Assembly (NCBI GenBank): GCA_037501455.1
Contig: CM074860.1
Span: 42,790,501 to 42,854,500, forward strand
DNA length: 64,000 nucleotides
Reading direction: 5' to 3'
Source: Lantana camara
Lineage: Eukaryota; Streptophyta; Magnoliopsida; Lamiales; Verbenaceae
Positions 11,969 through 23,735 of this stretch are shown one piece after another. The stretch's first letter is position 1. Each line of letters opens with the position of its first letter. A program made the position numbers and the translations under genes. The notes under the pieces were generated by a model. The model had not been told where the DNA came from, did not search any database, and worked only from the letters and a program-made list of their open reading frames with translations.

Positions 11969-13836
11969 CTTTAATTGTAGCGCCTCCCCAGCACTACAAC
12001 CCCGCACCGCAATACTCCCTGAGTGGAGGTTAGACCCAACATTCAGGAAATACTACGGCGAACGGTCAGGATAATATATGAATGGAGTACGTGACACAGT
12101 GCAGCAGAAGATAAAGAGATTCAACTTTACCAATGAACGGGGAGGATAACGTACAATGAGCAAGGATTATCATTATTGATCAAAGTAGGTTGCAGAAGAG
12201 TACAACAGGTTGACATGCAAGGACAAAGTATGAGATGGTTTGTTTCTACAGAGAGTAGGTTCAAGACAGTGTACTCGTAGGATCGGATCCAACCTATGGT
12301 TGTAGTGCTTCAAGATACCTCTAGTTGTCGTTCATTGATTCCTGAAATCATGCATTTTAAAAATAGGCGAAAGGGTTAGTCAAAGTGACTAAGTGAAGGG
12401 GGTATGAGGGTTTATAGATATATGTATATATATATATATATTTATATTTATATGATCAAGAAGATCTTGATCTATAATATTAACAATACGATATGGCAAA
12501 TAGGAAACGGTTCATAATAATTGTAAAACAGGGATGGGGTAGTTTGGAATATTTGTAGAAATATGAACCGTTTGTAACAAGAACATTATTGCCCGCAAGC
12601 TAGGCCTTTCCACCCATAACTCCTTGAATAATTGGTAAAATAGTATTGGGCTGATCAGGCTCCGATACTTCAATAAAACCAAGAATATTAACTCCACTAC
12701 TCCTTGATGTCAATAGGGAATCAAACCCTAGAGACCACGAACTAGATTCGGGAGGCAGCTATCTCTCCCTCATCCCTTGGCGTGGAGTAACTAACCTCCA
12801 GTTAAACCACTACCAAGAGGTGGTGGCAGTCCGCAGCACCAACAATACCCTCGGCCCGATACCTTCCGGGTAATTGCTCGCTACGGCTACAGCCGGGGCC
12901 CATAACAGGAATCAAGAACAATATTTTGCTTGCATAACCCGGAATCAATGTTTTGATAAAATGGACTTGAAATATATAATGTTCTAGAAAAACGTTGATT
13001 CCGGCAAGAAAGTATTTTTCCCTTAAAAGGGATAGTGTAGTAAAGTAATATATATATATATATGGCAGTAAATCAATATGATGGGTAGGCTTGAAAATAG
13101 TTTTTATATAGATACGTATGTATAGGCATGATTCCAGTTGAAAACATTTTAACCCTCACCTATACCGGTAGTCAGACATTGTAACGTGGATTCCATTGTG
13201 CCTGAAAGTATTAACTACTATAGACTTAGAACTAGGTTCCTTATATTAATCAAATAAGCACATAAAACACATAATGTTCATGCATAAAAGGATTACATCA
13301 AGTAAACACATAAACTATATCATGTTAGAGAATTCCCGATAAACTCTAATTTTAACCGTTTAAGGGAAATTAAGTAATTAATTAGGTTTCATGAATTCTT
13401 TAACCACTTGAATATTTATTAATCACATTATAATCTTAATTATAACATTAGAAATGGAACTTAGAATTTAATTTGACAATATAGGTTATATTTTGAAAAT
13501 AATTCACAATTTACCGATTTTTGGAAAATTCGGATAAAATCTTTATTTAAAAAATTCCAAAACTAATTTTATAATTATTTTAATAATATTTTCGAAATTA
13601 TCAGCTTATGGGTTGACCAAAAAGTCAAAATTACTATTGAAAACATTTACTATTCAATTTCTTATGAATTAAACATCTTACAACACAAAATCGAACACAC
13701 ATACTCACACACTATCACAAATGCACTTAAAATTATTCAAGAACAACATGAACATATTCTTGAGCCTATTTGAATATTCAAAGAAGGTATGTAACACACT
13801 TGATCATATTCATATTTATAACATAGAATTTGAAGC

Positions 13837-15816
13837 GTATAGGGGCGCTACAACCCCGCACCAAAGTATCTCCCGAGTGGATGTGAGGCCTAGCACCCGA
13901 GAAACACTCCGGCGAACGGACAGTGCTATACAATATCAGAGTATTAACACACTGCAGCGGAAATTTTATAATTTAAAAAAACTTACAAAACTATGATAGG
14001 GGAATGCAATAAATAAGCCAGTAATGGCATAGTATAGATATCAAAAGTAGTGACCATGCCGTAATAGATAATTACAAGCTCAGAAGCATAACTTATTCTA
14101 AATAACCTTGACTATTATGCTAACGAGAAGACACACTAGGCTTCAAGATACCTTCTAGTAAGCGTCCGTTAAACCTGAAACCATGAGTTGTAAAGTGCGA
14201 GGATTAGTCAAAGTGACTAAGTGAGGGGGTAGTTGGGACTACATATATAGGTATAGGTATATTTGAAAAGTGTTTGACTATAAAAGTTGGAGTTTTATAC
14301 TATTAATAAAATAATATATTAATAGTACTATACCGGAAATCAATAAAATAATAATCAATACAAATATTTGGTTCATATTTATTTTGAGAAAAAGGGAATA
14401 AGGGGACTGGGTATCAGATTCTTGAAAATATGAACCATACGACAATAAAGTATTAATGCCCTGCAAGTAGGCGTTCTCCATCCTTTACTCCTTAAACAGA
14501 ATAAAATCAGAAATAACAGAATCAATCCAGCCTTCTTCCTCCATGAGCTGTCGGGAGCAACCCCTCGAGATCCAGATACAGACAGAGGGAGGGACGTACC
14601 TTTCCCGTCACTTAATGTGGAATAACTAACCTCCAGTTAAACCAACATTAAGATCAGATTTGGCGGCAGGTATAGTAATAGACGATGGCCCTTGCCACCC
14701 GGCTATTAGTTCTACCATACCACCGGGCCCAACAGATACAGATACAGATACAGATCTTGCATTTTGGATACAGAATTGTGTTACATCATATCAATACTCG
14801 CCAAAATGGACTTGAGTATGATATGTTTGTAACATATACTTGAACAAGGATTTTGTTTTATATAAAAGGATAATAGATATCCTTATATCAGATATTTCCC
14901 AGAAAGGGGATAATACTATAATTAGGGAAAATAAGACTGAATCCTTATTAGGATAAATAATAAAATATTTTATATGTAGACTCATGATCCCAGTTGAAAA
15001 TATTTTAACCTCACCTGCTACGATACAGAATCAAGTAAGGTATTCGGGGTTCCACTGTCCAGACCTAGTTCCTGAAAGTAGTGAACTACTACGGACTTAG
15101 AGAACTAGGTTCTTTCTATACTAATGCGACACATGAATGAGTACAATTAAGGCATATTGTAACAAGGAGTAACAGTAAGGTACAGGAAATTCGGTAATCT
15201 AGAATTGAAATATTATTGTAAAACACACTGATACCAAAGTCATACAACTGAATTAACTAAGAAATTCTTATTCAATTTATAAATCCAAATTAAGGTTTAT
15301 TTTTAATAAAGGTGAACCCGATTTTGAAAACGTTATTTAATCCCCGATTTTGAAATCGTTAGACAAAAGTCCTTTCTTAAATAAAACCAAATTTTATTTT
15401 ATATTAATTCTTGAAATTACTACATGATATTATTGGTCAAAATTCATATTTAAAGTCAAAAGTCAAAGTTACTATTGAAAAACGGTTACTATTTAAACAT
15501 AGGGGATTAAAGACTTTTAAACATAAACTCAAACACACACTTACACACACTAGCACACGGTATACACATATTTCAAGAACATCAAGAACATGTTCTTCAT
15601 CATGTTTGAATATCCATAAGATGTTCTAGGCATTCTTGATCAAATTCATAGTCATAACATAAGATTAAAGAATAAATGAGCATAATATATAAACTTTTCA
15701 TGAAATATGATTCATAAACAAATTCCTAAACATGAATTTATTCAAATCTTCAAGTATTCATAAAATGTTCTACACATGCTTGATTATATTCATATTCATA
15801 ACATAAGATTTGAAGC
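13837..15816 (-). repeat. Diverged extra LTR segment within the 5' LTR
   Basis: This 1,980-bp segment starts near GCGCTACAACCCCGCACC and ends TTTGAAGC, the same eight bases that end the LTR half on its left. It follows the order of 8060-9907 (the CTACAACCCCGCACC start, the block reading TTAGTCAAAGTGACTAAGTGA, the ACTAGGTTC block) but is strongly diverged. It therefore comes from a relative, not from duplication of this copy. Confidence 0.75.
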
Positions 15817-16212
15817 ATAATATAGCAAAATATATTAATTCTCTATGAAAAATAATTCTAAATAAATTATTCTTGACATGAATTTAATCAAACAAGATCA
15901 TAATTATTTAAACACATATTCATATCATATCATATCATAACTCATGCATTTAATTAAATAAAATGCATATATGTTATCACATTTTTCCTAAACTAGCATA
16001 AATAGCATATATTTCATAAAATAAATTCCTAAAGCATAATTTAATTAATCCTAGGCATGCTACTATTATTTTTATACTAAGAACATTATATAAAGCATGA
16101 AATAATAAAAGAAAAACATACCTTAGAGAGAGAAGGGAATGGCGTGAGAATTGGGAGAGAGGGAGTGATTTTGTGTGTTGATTTGTGAGGTATAAATGAG
16201 GCTTGAGGGGGG

Positions 16213-16220
16213 TATTTATA
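16213..16220 (-). promoter_or_regulatory. Probable TATA box of the 5' LTR
   Basis: Same TATAAATA as at 10311-10304, here in the 5' LTR, so it is the copy placed to transcribe the element. Confidence 0.55.
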
Positions 16221-17096
16221 GGTAGTCATGAGGGGTCTTTAAGCAATAAATGAAAGTTTATGGAAGATGTGGTTGCTTATGATTTCAACAAATGCTTGGT
16301 AATAAATTAGGAGATGTGGTTAAATTACATGTTAAACAAATGCTAGGTAATTAACTAAGTAATGTGGAGAAATTACATTCATTTGTTTAATCCTTCTAGA
16401 AGACCATGTGGTCATGGATGATGTCATTTTGATTAAAAATAAATGTAAAATAATATAAAATTTATTCAAGAGTCGAGAGGTAAAAGATTGAAGTAGTGAA
16501 AGAATGGGTGAAAAATGAGCTTTGTTTTGATTATAAATGTGAAATATTTAGAGCTTTCGTTTATAAATTATAAATATTAAAGATGATGAAAATCATAGGA
16601 AAATTATATAAACGAAGCTATGATAGAGTTTAAGGATGGGAAAAATCATTATAATGTAGAGGAAAATTCAAGGATCGTTTCAAGTATAATTTCGACTATT
16701 GAATAAGAGCTAATTTGTTCAAAATAAAATGATGATTTTTAGAAAGGAAAATATTTATAAAATATGCTATGGTGAAATCGAGTTTTTGGTAAATGTATGA
16801 AAATTCATAAAATAATTTAAGGATCGCTTTGGTTATAATTTTGAATATCAAAAAGTAGATGAGTAGGGATTTATTGATAATCGAATCATAAGCTAGGGTT
16901 TTTGCCGGTTTTTGATACTACGGGAGCTAGGATGGGAATTATGGTTTACGGAGAGTATCACGATCCTCGAAATAATGTGAGGATTCTTTTGATTAAAATA
17001 TTGGGTAATGAAAGTATTTCGGGAAATGTAGGAATATTTTTGAGCTATAGGGGTATTTTCGTAATTTCCAACTTGCCCCTATTTCGGGCTGTTACA

Positions 17097-17101
17097 ATCA
17101 G
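17097..17101. other. Target site duplication, right copy (ATCAG)
   Basis: ATCAG directly follows the element end ...TGTTACA and matches 8042-8046. Confidence 0.85.
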
Positions 17102-18799
17102 TCCACTGACTGAGTGAGGGGGAGGGGGGGAGGGTTGAACACACACACACACTATACATAATAAGGAGCAGAGCACGTATCAAAAGAAAGATTATGAACC
17201 GGGAGTAGGGTTTTGCATACCAAAACCAATTTCAAATCAAACTTATACTTAACTTATCTTATTCAAAACTTAACAAACTGATCATACTTATATCATATCA
17301 AAAGAGAAAGCTCCTATCCCGTTCCATAATCAACATAACAAATCATATCTTATACCCGGCGAGTACGGGTTTCCAGCCTTACTTCCATATCATTAACATA
17401 CATAAATAAAACAGGAATAAACATAATTCAAATCATATCAATTCCCGTATCCAACCCCAACATCGGGAAGTCTGCACGCGGGGTACGGGCCCACATCCTG
17501 CAACTCAATATACGTGGGATAGCTAGTCCACATCGTACCTTCCCCGGTTAGTTACCGAGGGCTCAAAGCACCACGCTTCCTCAACCTCCAAGAGTCGCAC
17601 GTAGGTACTTCAAATGGAGATCGTGCATAGGCTAAACTCGACGACCCAACACCGTCTTGAGCATTCCTTACCCACGTCTCCGGGGCCCAGCAAATCAGAG
17701 CAGAACATATCATATCATAACTCGCTACAATACAAACTTATCATAACTTACGTACCATATCAGAGCATACCTTACCTTGCAACTTAGCATATGCTATAAA
17801 TGTACCTTTCCGTGTCATCCTAATCCGTAGCTGGCATGAAGACACACGGTTTGAAGCATAGCCTTGTTGCAAAACATTTCAAGCTCACATACGCTCGTAT
17901 ATATATATAGTTTGAGAACCTTTAATCGTATGAAAAATTCATAAACATATCATATAAACACATATCTATTATATAAATATAATAAAATCATCGCATGCAG
18001 GCTTGAAAACGGGCACAGAGGGTTATAGGTCGCTTTAACTAAACAAAAGTCCTAAAACCTCACCTTACACCGACGAGAACGGAAGACACGAGCAAAGGAG
18101 TCCCATTGAACCCAAACAGCTGACAGACACTCCCTGGAAAACCCTTGATCGGCTGAACACACAGAACACAAGACTCAGACTCAAATCACAACCACAAAGA
18201 CGCAAGGCTATGCTCACGAATACAAATGATGCAACATATAATCCATATCTATGCAATCAAGTAATTCAGAGCATATTATAACTCATATTACATATCAAGA
18301 GATGCATAGGTTGTAGAATTCATAATATTAATTACATAAAATAAATCAAGTCATTATGAATTTAATTCCTATCATGCACCAAATCCCAAGAAAGTAACCA
18401 CGAATTGCATAACAATTTCATACATAAATGCATATTGACATATTTCACATCAATCGCAACAATTAGCATATTTTAACAATTCATTCAAATTAAATTCAAC
18501 ATAACCTTTCATAATTTAATTATTAAGAGTCACATAATCATAAAAATAATTTAGATTCTTAAATTGCATTAATATCCCTTAAACAAAAATTATTCTCAAC
18601 TAATTTGGCACGAAACGGAACAAATAAATACAAAAAGTTCAAGAATCAAGCGTCATATATTACAACATATTTCCGGAAGTCATACAAATTCATAATTCGC
18701 AATGTATTACACATACACAATCAATTCCATAATTACAACAATTATCGGATATAATATAATAACTTCACAAATTCATATAAAATCAACCGGATATCCGAT

Positions 18800-19850
18800 T
18801 GATGAACGGTAAGCGGCATTGGACTCACCACAACGAAACGGACCTACTGTCTGAAAGTCACTGGAATACCGCCGCCGTAGCCGGCCAAACAGCCACCGGC
18901 CGCCATCGGAACATCGCCTCCGGTAGTCGGAAAAATCCTCGAAAGTACAGAAACGTGCGCCTCGGCCTGCTCAACAAAAGCCCTCAAACAATTTCAGAAA
19001 ATACCAAACACACCGGATTTTGTTGACGAAAAACCAAACTAAATCCCTGGAACGAAAACTGAAATTAAACGCAAATCGTAAAACGAAAACGAAAACGAAA
19101 ACGAAATCTGAACATACCGTTGGAAAGCCCATAACGAGGCCTTCGAAAGCCCCTAGCCAAAAGCCGAAAAAGTCGTCAGAAAACTGACCGCCGGTTCACA
19201 GCAGGTCCGCCACCGGTCCGCCGCCAACGGTCGGTTCTTGGGCCGCCACCTACATGAAAAGTTCGGCCTCGTTGAGTTGAACAACATCTCTGAAGAACCC
19301 ATTACCGAATACTAGCCGGAAAAGGCTAAACCGCCGCCATCTTCAACTCCGCCTCTGCCACACCGGAAAACCCTATCTCCGCCGCAATTCGGACAAAAAG
19401 GAGGCCGAAAATGAACTCAGGAGGGTCGAAAGCCGTTGAAGTCCATCGAAAAAGATCGTCGGAACGCGACGAAACGCGCCTCTACATTAACACGCGCCGC
19501 CTCCGTGAGCTTCAGGCGGCGCGTGTGGCGCCACCGCGGCCCCGATGGCCGCGCCGCCAACATGGAATTGTGCACCGGGAAGTCCTCTAACCAACCTTGG
19601 GGCACGTGCATCAAAAAGATCACCGAAAACGTCGTGGGATGCCTGCGAAGTCACGGTGGTCCTCCACCACCTCCAATCATGTCTGAAAATTGACGATATC
19701 TACTCCATCGGTTGTTGTCGGGCCAAGATCTTGGTACGGTTGTGTTCGCGTCGTCGAGCTCTTCGAAAAGCACTATTGATTCATCGAATTCCATCGAGAA
19801 ACGAGCGAGTTAGGGATGAGTGTGTGTTTACAGTGTTGTATGTGTGTTGA
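18800..19850 (-). repeat. GC-rich LTR cassette, copy 1
   Basis: An arginine/proline-codon-rich, GC-rich block in an otherwise AT-rich LTR. Diverged copies in the opposite orientation lie at 31830-32880 and 37730-38740. Each gives overlapping open frames on both strands of 60-140 codons, which is expected of GC-rich DNA. No frame is shared cleanly by all three, so I do not call a protein. Confidence 0.55.
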
Positions 19851-20273
19851 TCGCATGAAGAGGGAGAGAGAGAACGACGAAGCTGAAGTCTGAAGCTATG
19901 GCATGAATAACGAGGATCCGGGTATTTTATCCTTGTCCTCGCAAGCAAAACGATCGGTAGAAGGGGCTAACGACGTCAGAATTGGGCAAACTTAGAGTCT
20001 ACGGACTCGCTTTGATGCCCTAAATGCGTTAAAGGGGTCCAAAAGGTCGAAACCTCGATTGAATGAGAAATGACTGAAAACCCCCTAAAAGAAGAAATTA
20101 CAAACAAGCCCCTAAACTCTTAAAGAGCTGAAAATAGGGCCACGCAACGCACGAGATCACATAATTAAAAACATGAAAGGCACATTAAGCAACAAGAAAA
20201 AGTAAATTAAATAATTAAACACACAAGGCAATTAACACGTGGCGCCTGCTCGGACGATCGAAAAAGTGGGGTG

Positions 20274-21626
20274 TCATATGATGAAATTCCCCCCATTCTT
20301 TGACCATGTTACAAGTCCAAGATACAAGTTCAGCTTATGAACCTTCTTGCGAGCTTGTGTTGCATCATAGTATCTCGAACAGCCTTCACCGGAATATTGA
20401 GTCATGGATGGACCGCGTACTTCTTGGCTTAGTGGGAAGTGAGTTTTGAAGTAATGTGCTAACCAACCGTAAACGAAGTGGATAGGGAATGGAGAGTAAA
20501 GTATAGTAGGACGGGAAGCCACCGATAATCTGTTAAGCCCTTTGTAAATGCTTACCAAGACAGGAACTGCTAACTCCACTTTTCGACCAGCCGCCATGGT
20601 ACTTGCATTTTTAAAGGTGCTCGGACGGATCACGCCAGCAGTGTCGCAAGGTAAGGTAAAGGCACAAACCCAACATGATAAGTAAGCGGCCAAGTAGACT
20701 TCTTCCTTCAAGCTTCCTTTGAGGCCAAGTTTAGTAAATAGTTTATCTTCCACGGAATTCCATGCTTTGGGGGCACTAATATCTCCTTGTGGGTTATGAG
20801 TTTGCTTGGAATGACCATTCTTCCTATCTTTGCGAGGGGGAGGTTGGGGATATCTCCGGGTTCTCTTGCACCAAAAGTTCACCCAAGATTCGATTGTAAC
20901 TTGAGAAACTTGGCTCCTTCGGTTATCTCCCTTCAGTGAGTGGTAAACTTCGAATAGATACTTGCACGAACTAGGTACAAACATATTTCCCTTGTGATCA
21001 TGGCTAGTAAGTTCCTTGGTATCAGGAACTACTTCGTCATAAATCAGTCCGGTTATAGGGAGGCCCGCCAAAGTATGTAAGTCCCACAATGATATGGACA
21101 ATTCGCCTTGTGATGTTAAGAGAGTATTTGTTGAAGGGCACCATGCATCGATAAAGGCCTTGATAATTTTAGAGTTGCGATCGTAAGTATATAAGGAGGC
21201 GGGTACCGCGTCGTGTAGTTGAACATCATTTAACTTGTCTCCGCATCGGCTAAGGATATCTTCAGTCCACTCCTAATATCCGTCAATAAAGAGGAATTCA
21301 CCATCGAATTTGAGGTCGTCTCCCCACTTGGCTTTGCCTTCGATAATAGTTCGACCCAATGATGGTAAGTAATCTGGCCCTTCGGTAAGTTGATGGTGTA
21401 CAGCCTGTAGAGCCCACACCTTTGATGTCTTGCTTATGGTAATTCTTTGGGACCACTCGTTCAAGCGTATCGACGTAATCAACTTTGGCCAGCGGCCTCC
21501 GTATGGACCAAGTAAAGAATCATGTACCTCAAAGCAAGTAGCCTTCTCTTCGGATTGTCTCTCATCATCAAGGATTGCCAAGTGTTTAACGTCGGATGAA
21601 GTTGAGATATCTCTAAAGTACACCAT
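20274..21626 (-). pseudogene. Plant mobile domain (PMD, aminotransferase-like) protein, interrupted and truncated
   Basis: Two open stretches in the same frame (21626-21276 and 21272-20274) are separated by one TAG at 21275-21273, where relatives usually have a tryptophan codon. The product shows PMD-family features: a GPYGGRWPKLITSIRL-like N-terminal block, then after the stop DAWCPSTNTLLTSQGE, LWDLHTLAGLPITG and the YDEVVP segment (about residues 150-210). PMD proteins are nuclear silencing factors in plant genomes, and the domain is also carried by transposons. The 3' end is lost: the final TGA is the first three bases of the LTR inserted at 20276. The gene lies antisense to a polypurine tract and LTR on its right, so it is probably the extra gene of a Tat-like retrotransposon rather than a host gene. 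Confidence 0.75.
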
Positions 21627-22633
21627 TGTGATCTTTAAAAAAAAAGAGAGAGAAGAAGAGAGTGATTAAGCAAAATATGTTTTCATGGAGAAAAAGGGAA
21701 AAAAATAAAATTGAACGTGGTACCTTGGAACTAATGCTCGAATCGCTGCCAAGATTAAAGTAAACAAAAGAGAAAGCCTGGAGAATCAACGCAATTCGCC
21801 GGAGTTGTCGAAACTGTTGCCGCAAAGGTGAAATTGTTGCCTACTTCGCCTTGGAGATTAATGCCGGAAAGTCCTCAAATCTTGGCTTCCTCTAAGTGCT
21901 GCTTTGAAGTTGATGGTGAAATTATGGGGTGGAGGCCTGTTATTTATAGGCGTGGAAATTATAGAAGTCCGAATAGGATTAAAAATCCTATTCCTAGTGG
22001 GACTCTGTCATCACACGGGCAATTAATTGCTATGCATAAATTGGTGTTTAAATCTGAATCAATATCTCCCAAAAGAACACGTCTATTGTCTGTTCATGCA
22101 TATATGGAATTCTATAATGATTAGGGGTCCTCAATTTATTAAAGTCATTGCACTTTATTAATTTAAAAAAAAAAAAAAGAGACCCATGCATGATGGAATT
22201 CCATGGATACGTAAGGAGCAGTGATTCCTATTTCTATCCAAATTAGGGAGACTTTAACTGAAGATGGAATTATATTATAAAGTAATTCTTATTTTGTTTA
22301 AACTCTTAGATGCATGCAAATACAAATCCCATGATAACTCAATTTCTTGGAGCAACTTAAGTTCCTAATGAGGCCAGGATTCCTAAAGTTCCCATGGTAA
22401 CTTAATTTGCATGAACAAATTCCATGTTAATCCAATTTCGTTGATTAATTAAAATTTTCTAATTATTCAAGGAATCGGCAATCCCATGTGAGAATTCGAT
22501 TTTAATCTTATTTCAAGATTAAGTATGCAAATTGAATTTGTTTAAATTTTCCAAAAAAAATATATATAGGAAAATTTAAATACTTCAAGTCCCGCCTTCT
22601 CACAAATACTTGGTACGTTTTTCGCGGAGCCTT
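21627..22633. other. Leader and promoter side of the PMD gene; no other gene seen
   Basis: The stretch contains purine-rich leader sequence just upstream of the PMD ATG, a TATA box at 21941-21948 and AT-rich DNA with a poly(A) run near 22166-22180. Open frames here are short and unlike known proteins. Confidence 0.45.
21941..21948 (-). promoter_or_regulatory. Probable TATA box of the antisense PMD gene
   Basis: The minus strand reads CCTATAAATAAC about 315 bases upstream of the PMD ATG, a plausible independent promoter for a gene antisense to the retroelement. Confidence 0.45.
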
Positions 22634-22645
22634 GAAGTGGGGGCA
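22634..22645 (+). other. Polypurine tract of the Tat-like element
   Basis: GAAGTGGGGGCA, then TT, then the LTR start TGTAGATG. It is G-rich in the style of Tat/Athila-type elements. Confidence 0.55.
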
Positions 22646-22647
22646 TT

Positions 22648-23638
22648 TGTAGATGAATAAATAAACTTTAGTTTATTAATTTAATTTGTTATTTAATATT
22701 TTAAAATTATCCTAAATTTAATTTCAAAGTTAAATAGTTAAATTTAAATTAATATTATAATATTTTATTTTATCAACAAATCAAGTGATGACACGTGTCA
22801 AAGTGACATGTTTTGACCAATTAAATCAAGTCTTGCAGTCAAAGAAAGTCAGGACAAATCATAGGGCGACACGTGGCGTATTGCATCACACCGACCAATC
22901 AAAGTATTATATGATATTCTCTCTTTAAAATAAAAAAATATAAAGAGATAAATATTCATGTGATTTTATGTGATATTATCTCTTTAAAAAAATAATAAAA
23001 TATTAAAGAGATAAATATTTATATAATTTATTTGATATTATCTCTTAAAAAAATACAAGAGATAATTATTAAATAAAAGTTGACTTGAACCACAAGTCTT
23101 GAATTCCACACATATATAAAGGGGTCATGTGTAGTTCATTCAACACACAACACAAGTTCAAGAAAGGCTAAAAACCTCTCTATAATTTCAAGAAAGGCTA
23201 AAAACCTCTCTACAAGTTGAAGAAAGGATTCTAAGGCATTCAAAGGCGTTCTTCCCCAAAGTTACCAAATCAAGGCATTTGATCCGCTATCAAGGCGTTA
23301 TACCGGCGAATCGGTGTTATATTCAAGCTAAATCCACGGAGTTACCGACGAGTTCATCGGCATTCTTGGTGGAATTCTCCAAAATTCGGCATTTAATTCG
23401 TAAACAAGTCGAATGACCTACGGATTAACATTATCACAAGCTAAATTTGAAGTTGAGGAAGATCAAACCATCAAATCCATCAAGGAGCGTTTGAAGATTC
23501 AACAACTTTAAATTCAAAGAAAGAATTAGAGGATCAAGCTGAAGATTGAAGACCTAATTTTACTTAAATTCTCAAATATTTGTATTATCTATTCGGTATT
23601 GATTAAAAATCATTAAACGCGAATTTTTAGTGCAAACA
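22648..23638 (+). repeat. 3' LTR (991 bp) of the Tat-like element
   Basis: It begins TGTAGATGAATAA and ends GTGCAAACA. A canonical TATATAAA box lies at 23113-23120, followed by a CA-rich start region. A roughly 29-bp unit (AAGAAAGGCTAAAAACCTC...) is repeated twice at about 23157-23220. The right border is inferred from the CA end only. Confidence 0.55.
23113..23120 (+). promoter_or_regulatory. LTR TATA box (TATATAAA)
   Basis: Strong TATA consensus inside the 991-bp LTR. The likely RNA start is 25-35 bp downstream, near TTCATTCAACACACAAC. Confidence 0.6.
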
Positions 23639-23701
23639 GCGGTGACTGGAGCAAGTTAGCCAACAATGAGGAGGTGGTCAGGCAGTGGGGGAGGAGCTTG
23701 G

Positions 23702-23735
<34 letters not shown>

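Larger units (their letters stand above)
11188..11975 (-). other. Short interior (788 bp) of the non-autonomous element
   Basis: The interior lies between the primer site and the polypurine tract. The longest open stretch (11434-11234, 66 codons) resembles no gag or pol protein. The end before the polypurine tract reads GAGGACAGATTC, reminiscent of the end of chromovirus pol, so the interior may be a deletion remnant of a coding parent. Confidence 0.65.
8047..17096 (-). mobile_element. Complete non-autonomous LTR retrotransposon with giant LTRs and a 788-bp interior
   Basis: All hallmarks are present on the minus strand: 5' LTR 17096-11976, primer site 11968-11956, interior 11975-11188, polypurine tract 11200-11191, 3' LTR 11187-8047, TG...CA ends and the duplication ATCAG. 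The interior has no gag or pol, so movement would need proteins from another element. The shared parts of the two LTRs differ at about 12 positions over 3,141 bp by my reading, so the insertion is recent compared with its neighbours. The 5' LTR is 5,121 bp because it carries an extra 1,980-bp segment. Confidence 0.85.
11976..17096 (-). repeat. 5' LTR (5,121 bp), chimeric
   Basis: It begins TGTAACAGCCCG at 17096 and ends GGCGCTACA at 11976. Segments 15817-17096 and 11976-13836 match the 3' LTR almost base for base. Between them 13837-15816 is a diverged second version of part of the same LTR. Because reverse transcription normally gives two identical LTRs, the asymmetry must have arisen by template switching, recombination or gene conversion. 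Confidence 0.8.
7516..20276 (-). repeat. 5' LTR (about 3.7 kb of its own sequence) split by a 9.05-kb insertion
   Basis: The LTR begins TGACACCCC at 20276 and ends GGCGCTACA at 7516 on the minus strand. Removing the nested element 8047-17096 and one target duplication leaves about 3,706 bp, close to the related LTR at 28856-35232 (about 3.76 kb without its own insertion). The two halves rejoin into sequence matching about 40430-40560 of the copy at 37330, which acts as an empty site. A GC-rich stretch lies at 18800-19850. The left-hand start is inserted inside a plant mobile domain gene, and its first three bases (TGA) supply that reading frame's stop. Confidence 0.8.
20277..23638 (+). mobile_element. 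3' end of a Tat-like Ty3/gypsy element with antisense PMD gene
   Basis: Reading on the plus strand: an antisense PMD gene, an AT-rich stretch, a polypurine tract (22634-22645), then a 991-bp LTR. Some Tat-lineage elements are known to carry an additional antisense open reading frame between pol and the 3' LTR, some with plant mobile domains. The left part (pol and 5' LTR) was separated by the LTR insertion at 20276 and is not in the window. Confidence 0.6.

Noticed and set aside
20274..21626. Intact host PMD gene
   Set aside because: It has an in-frame stop, lost its 3' end to an LTR, and is antisense to a retroelement end.
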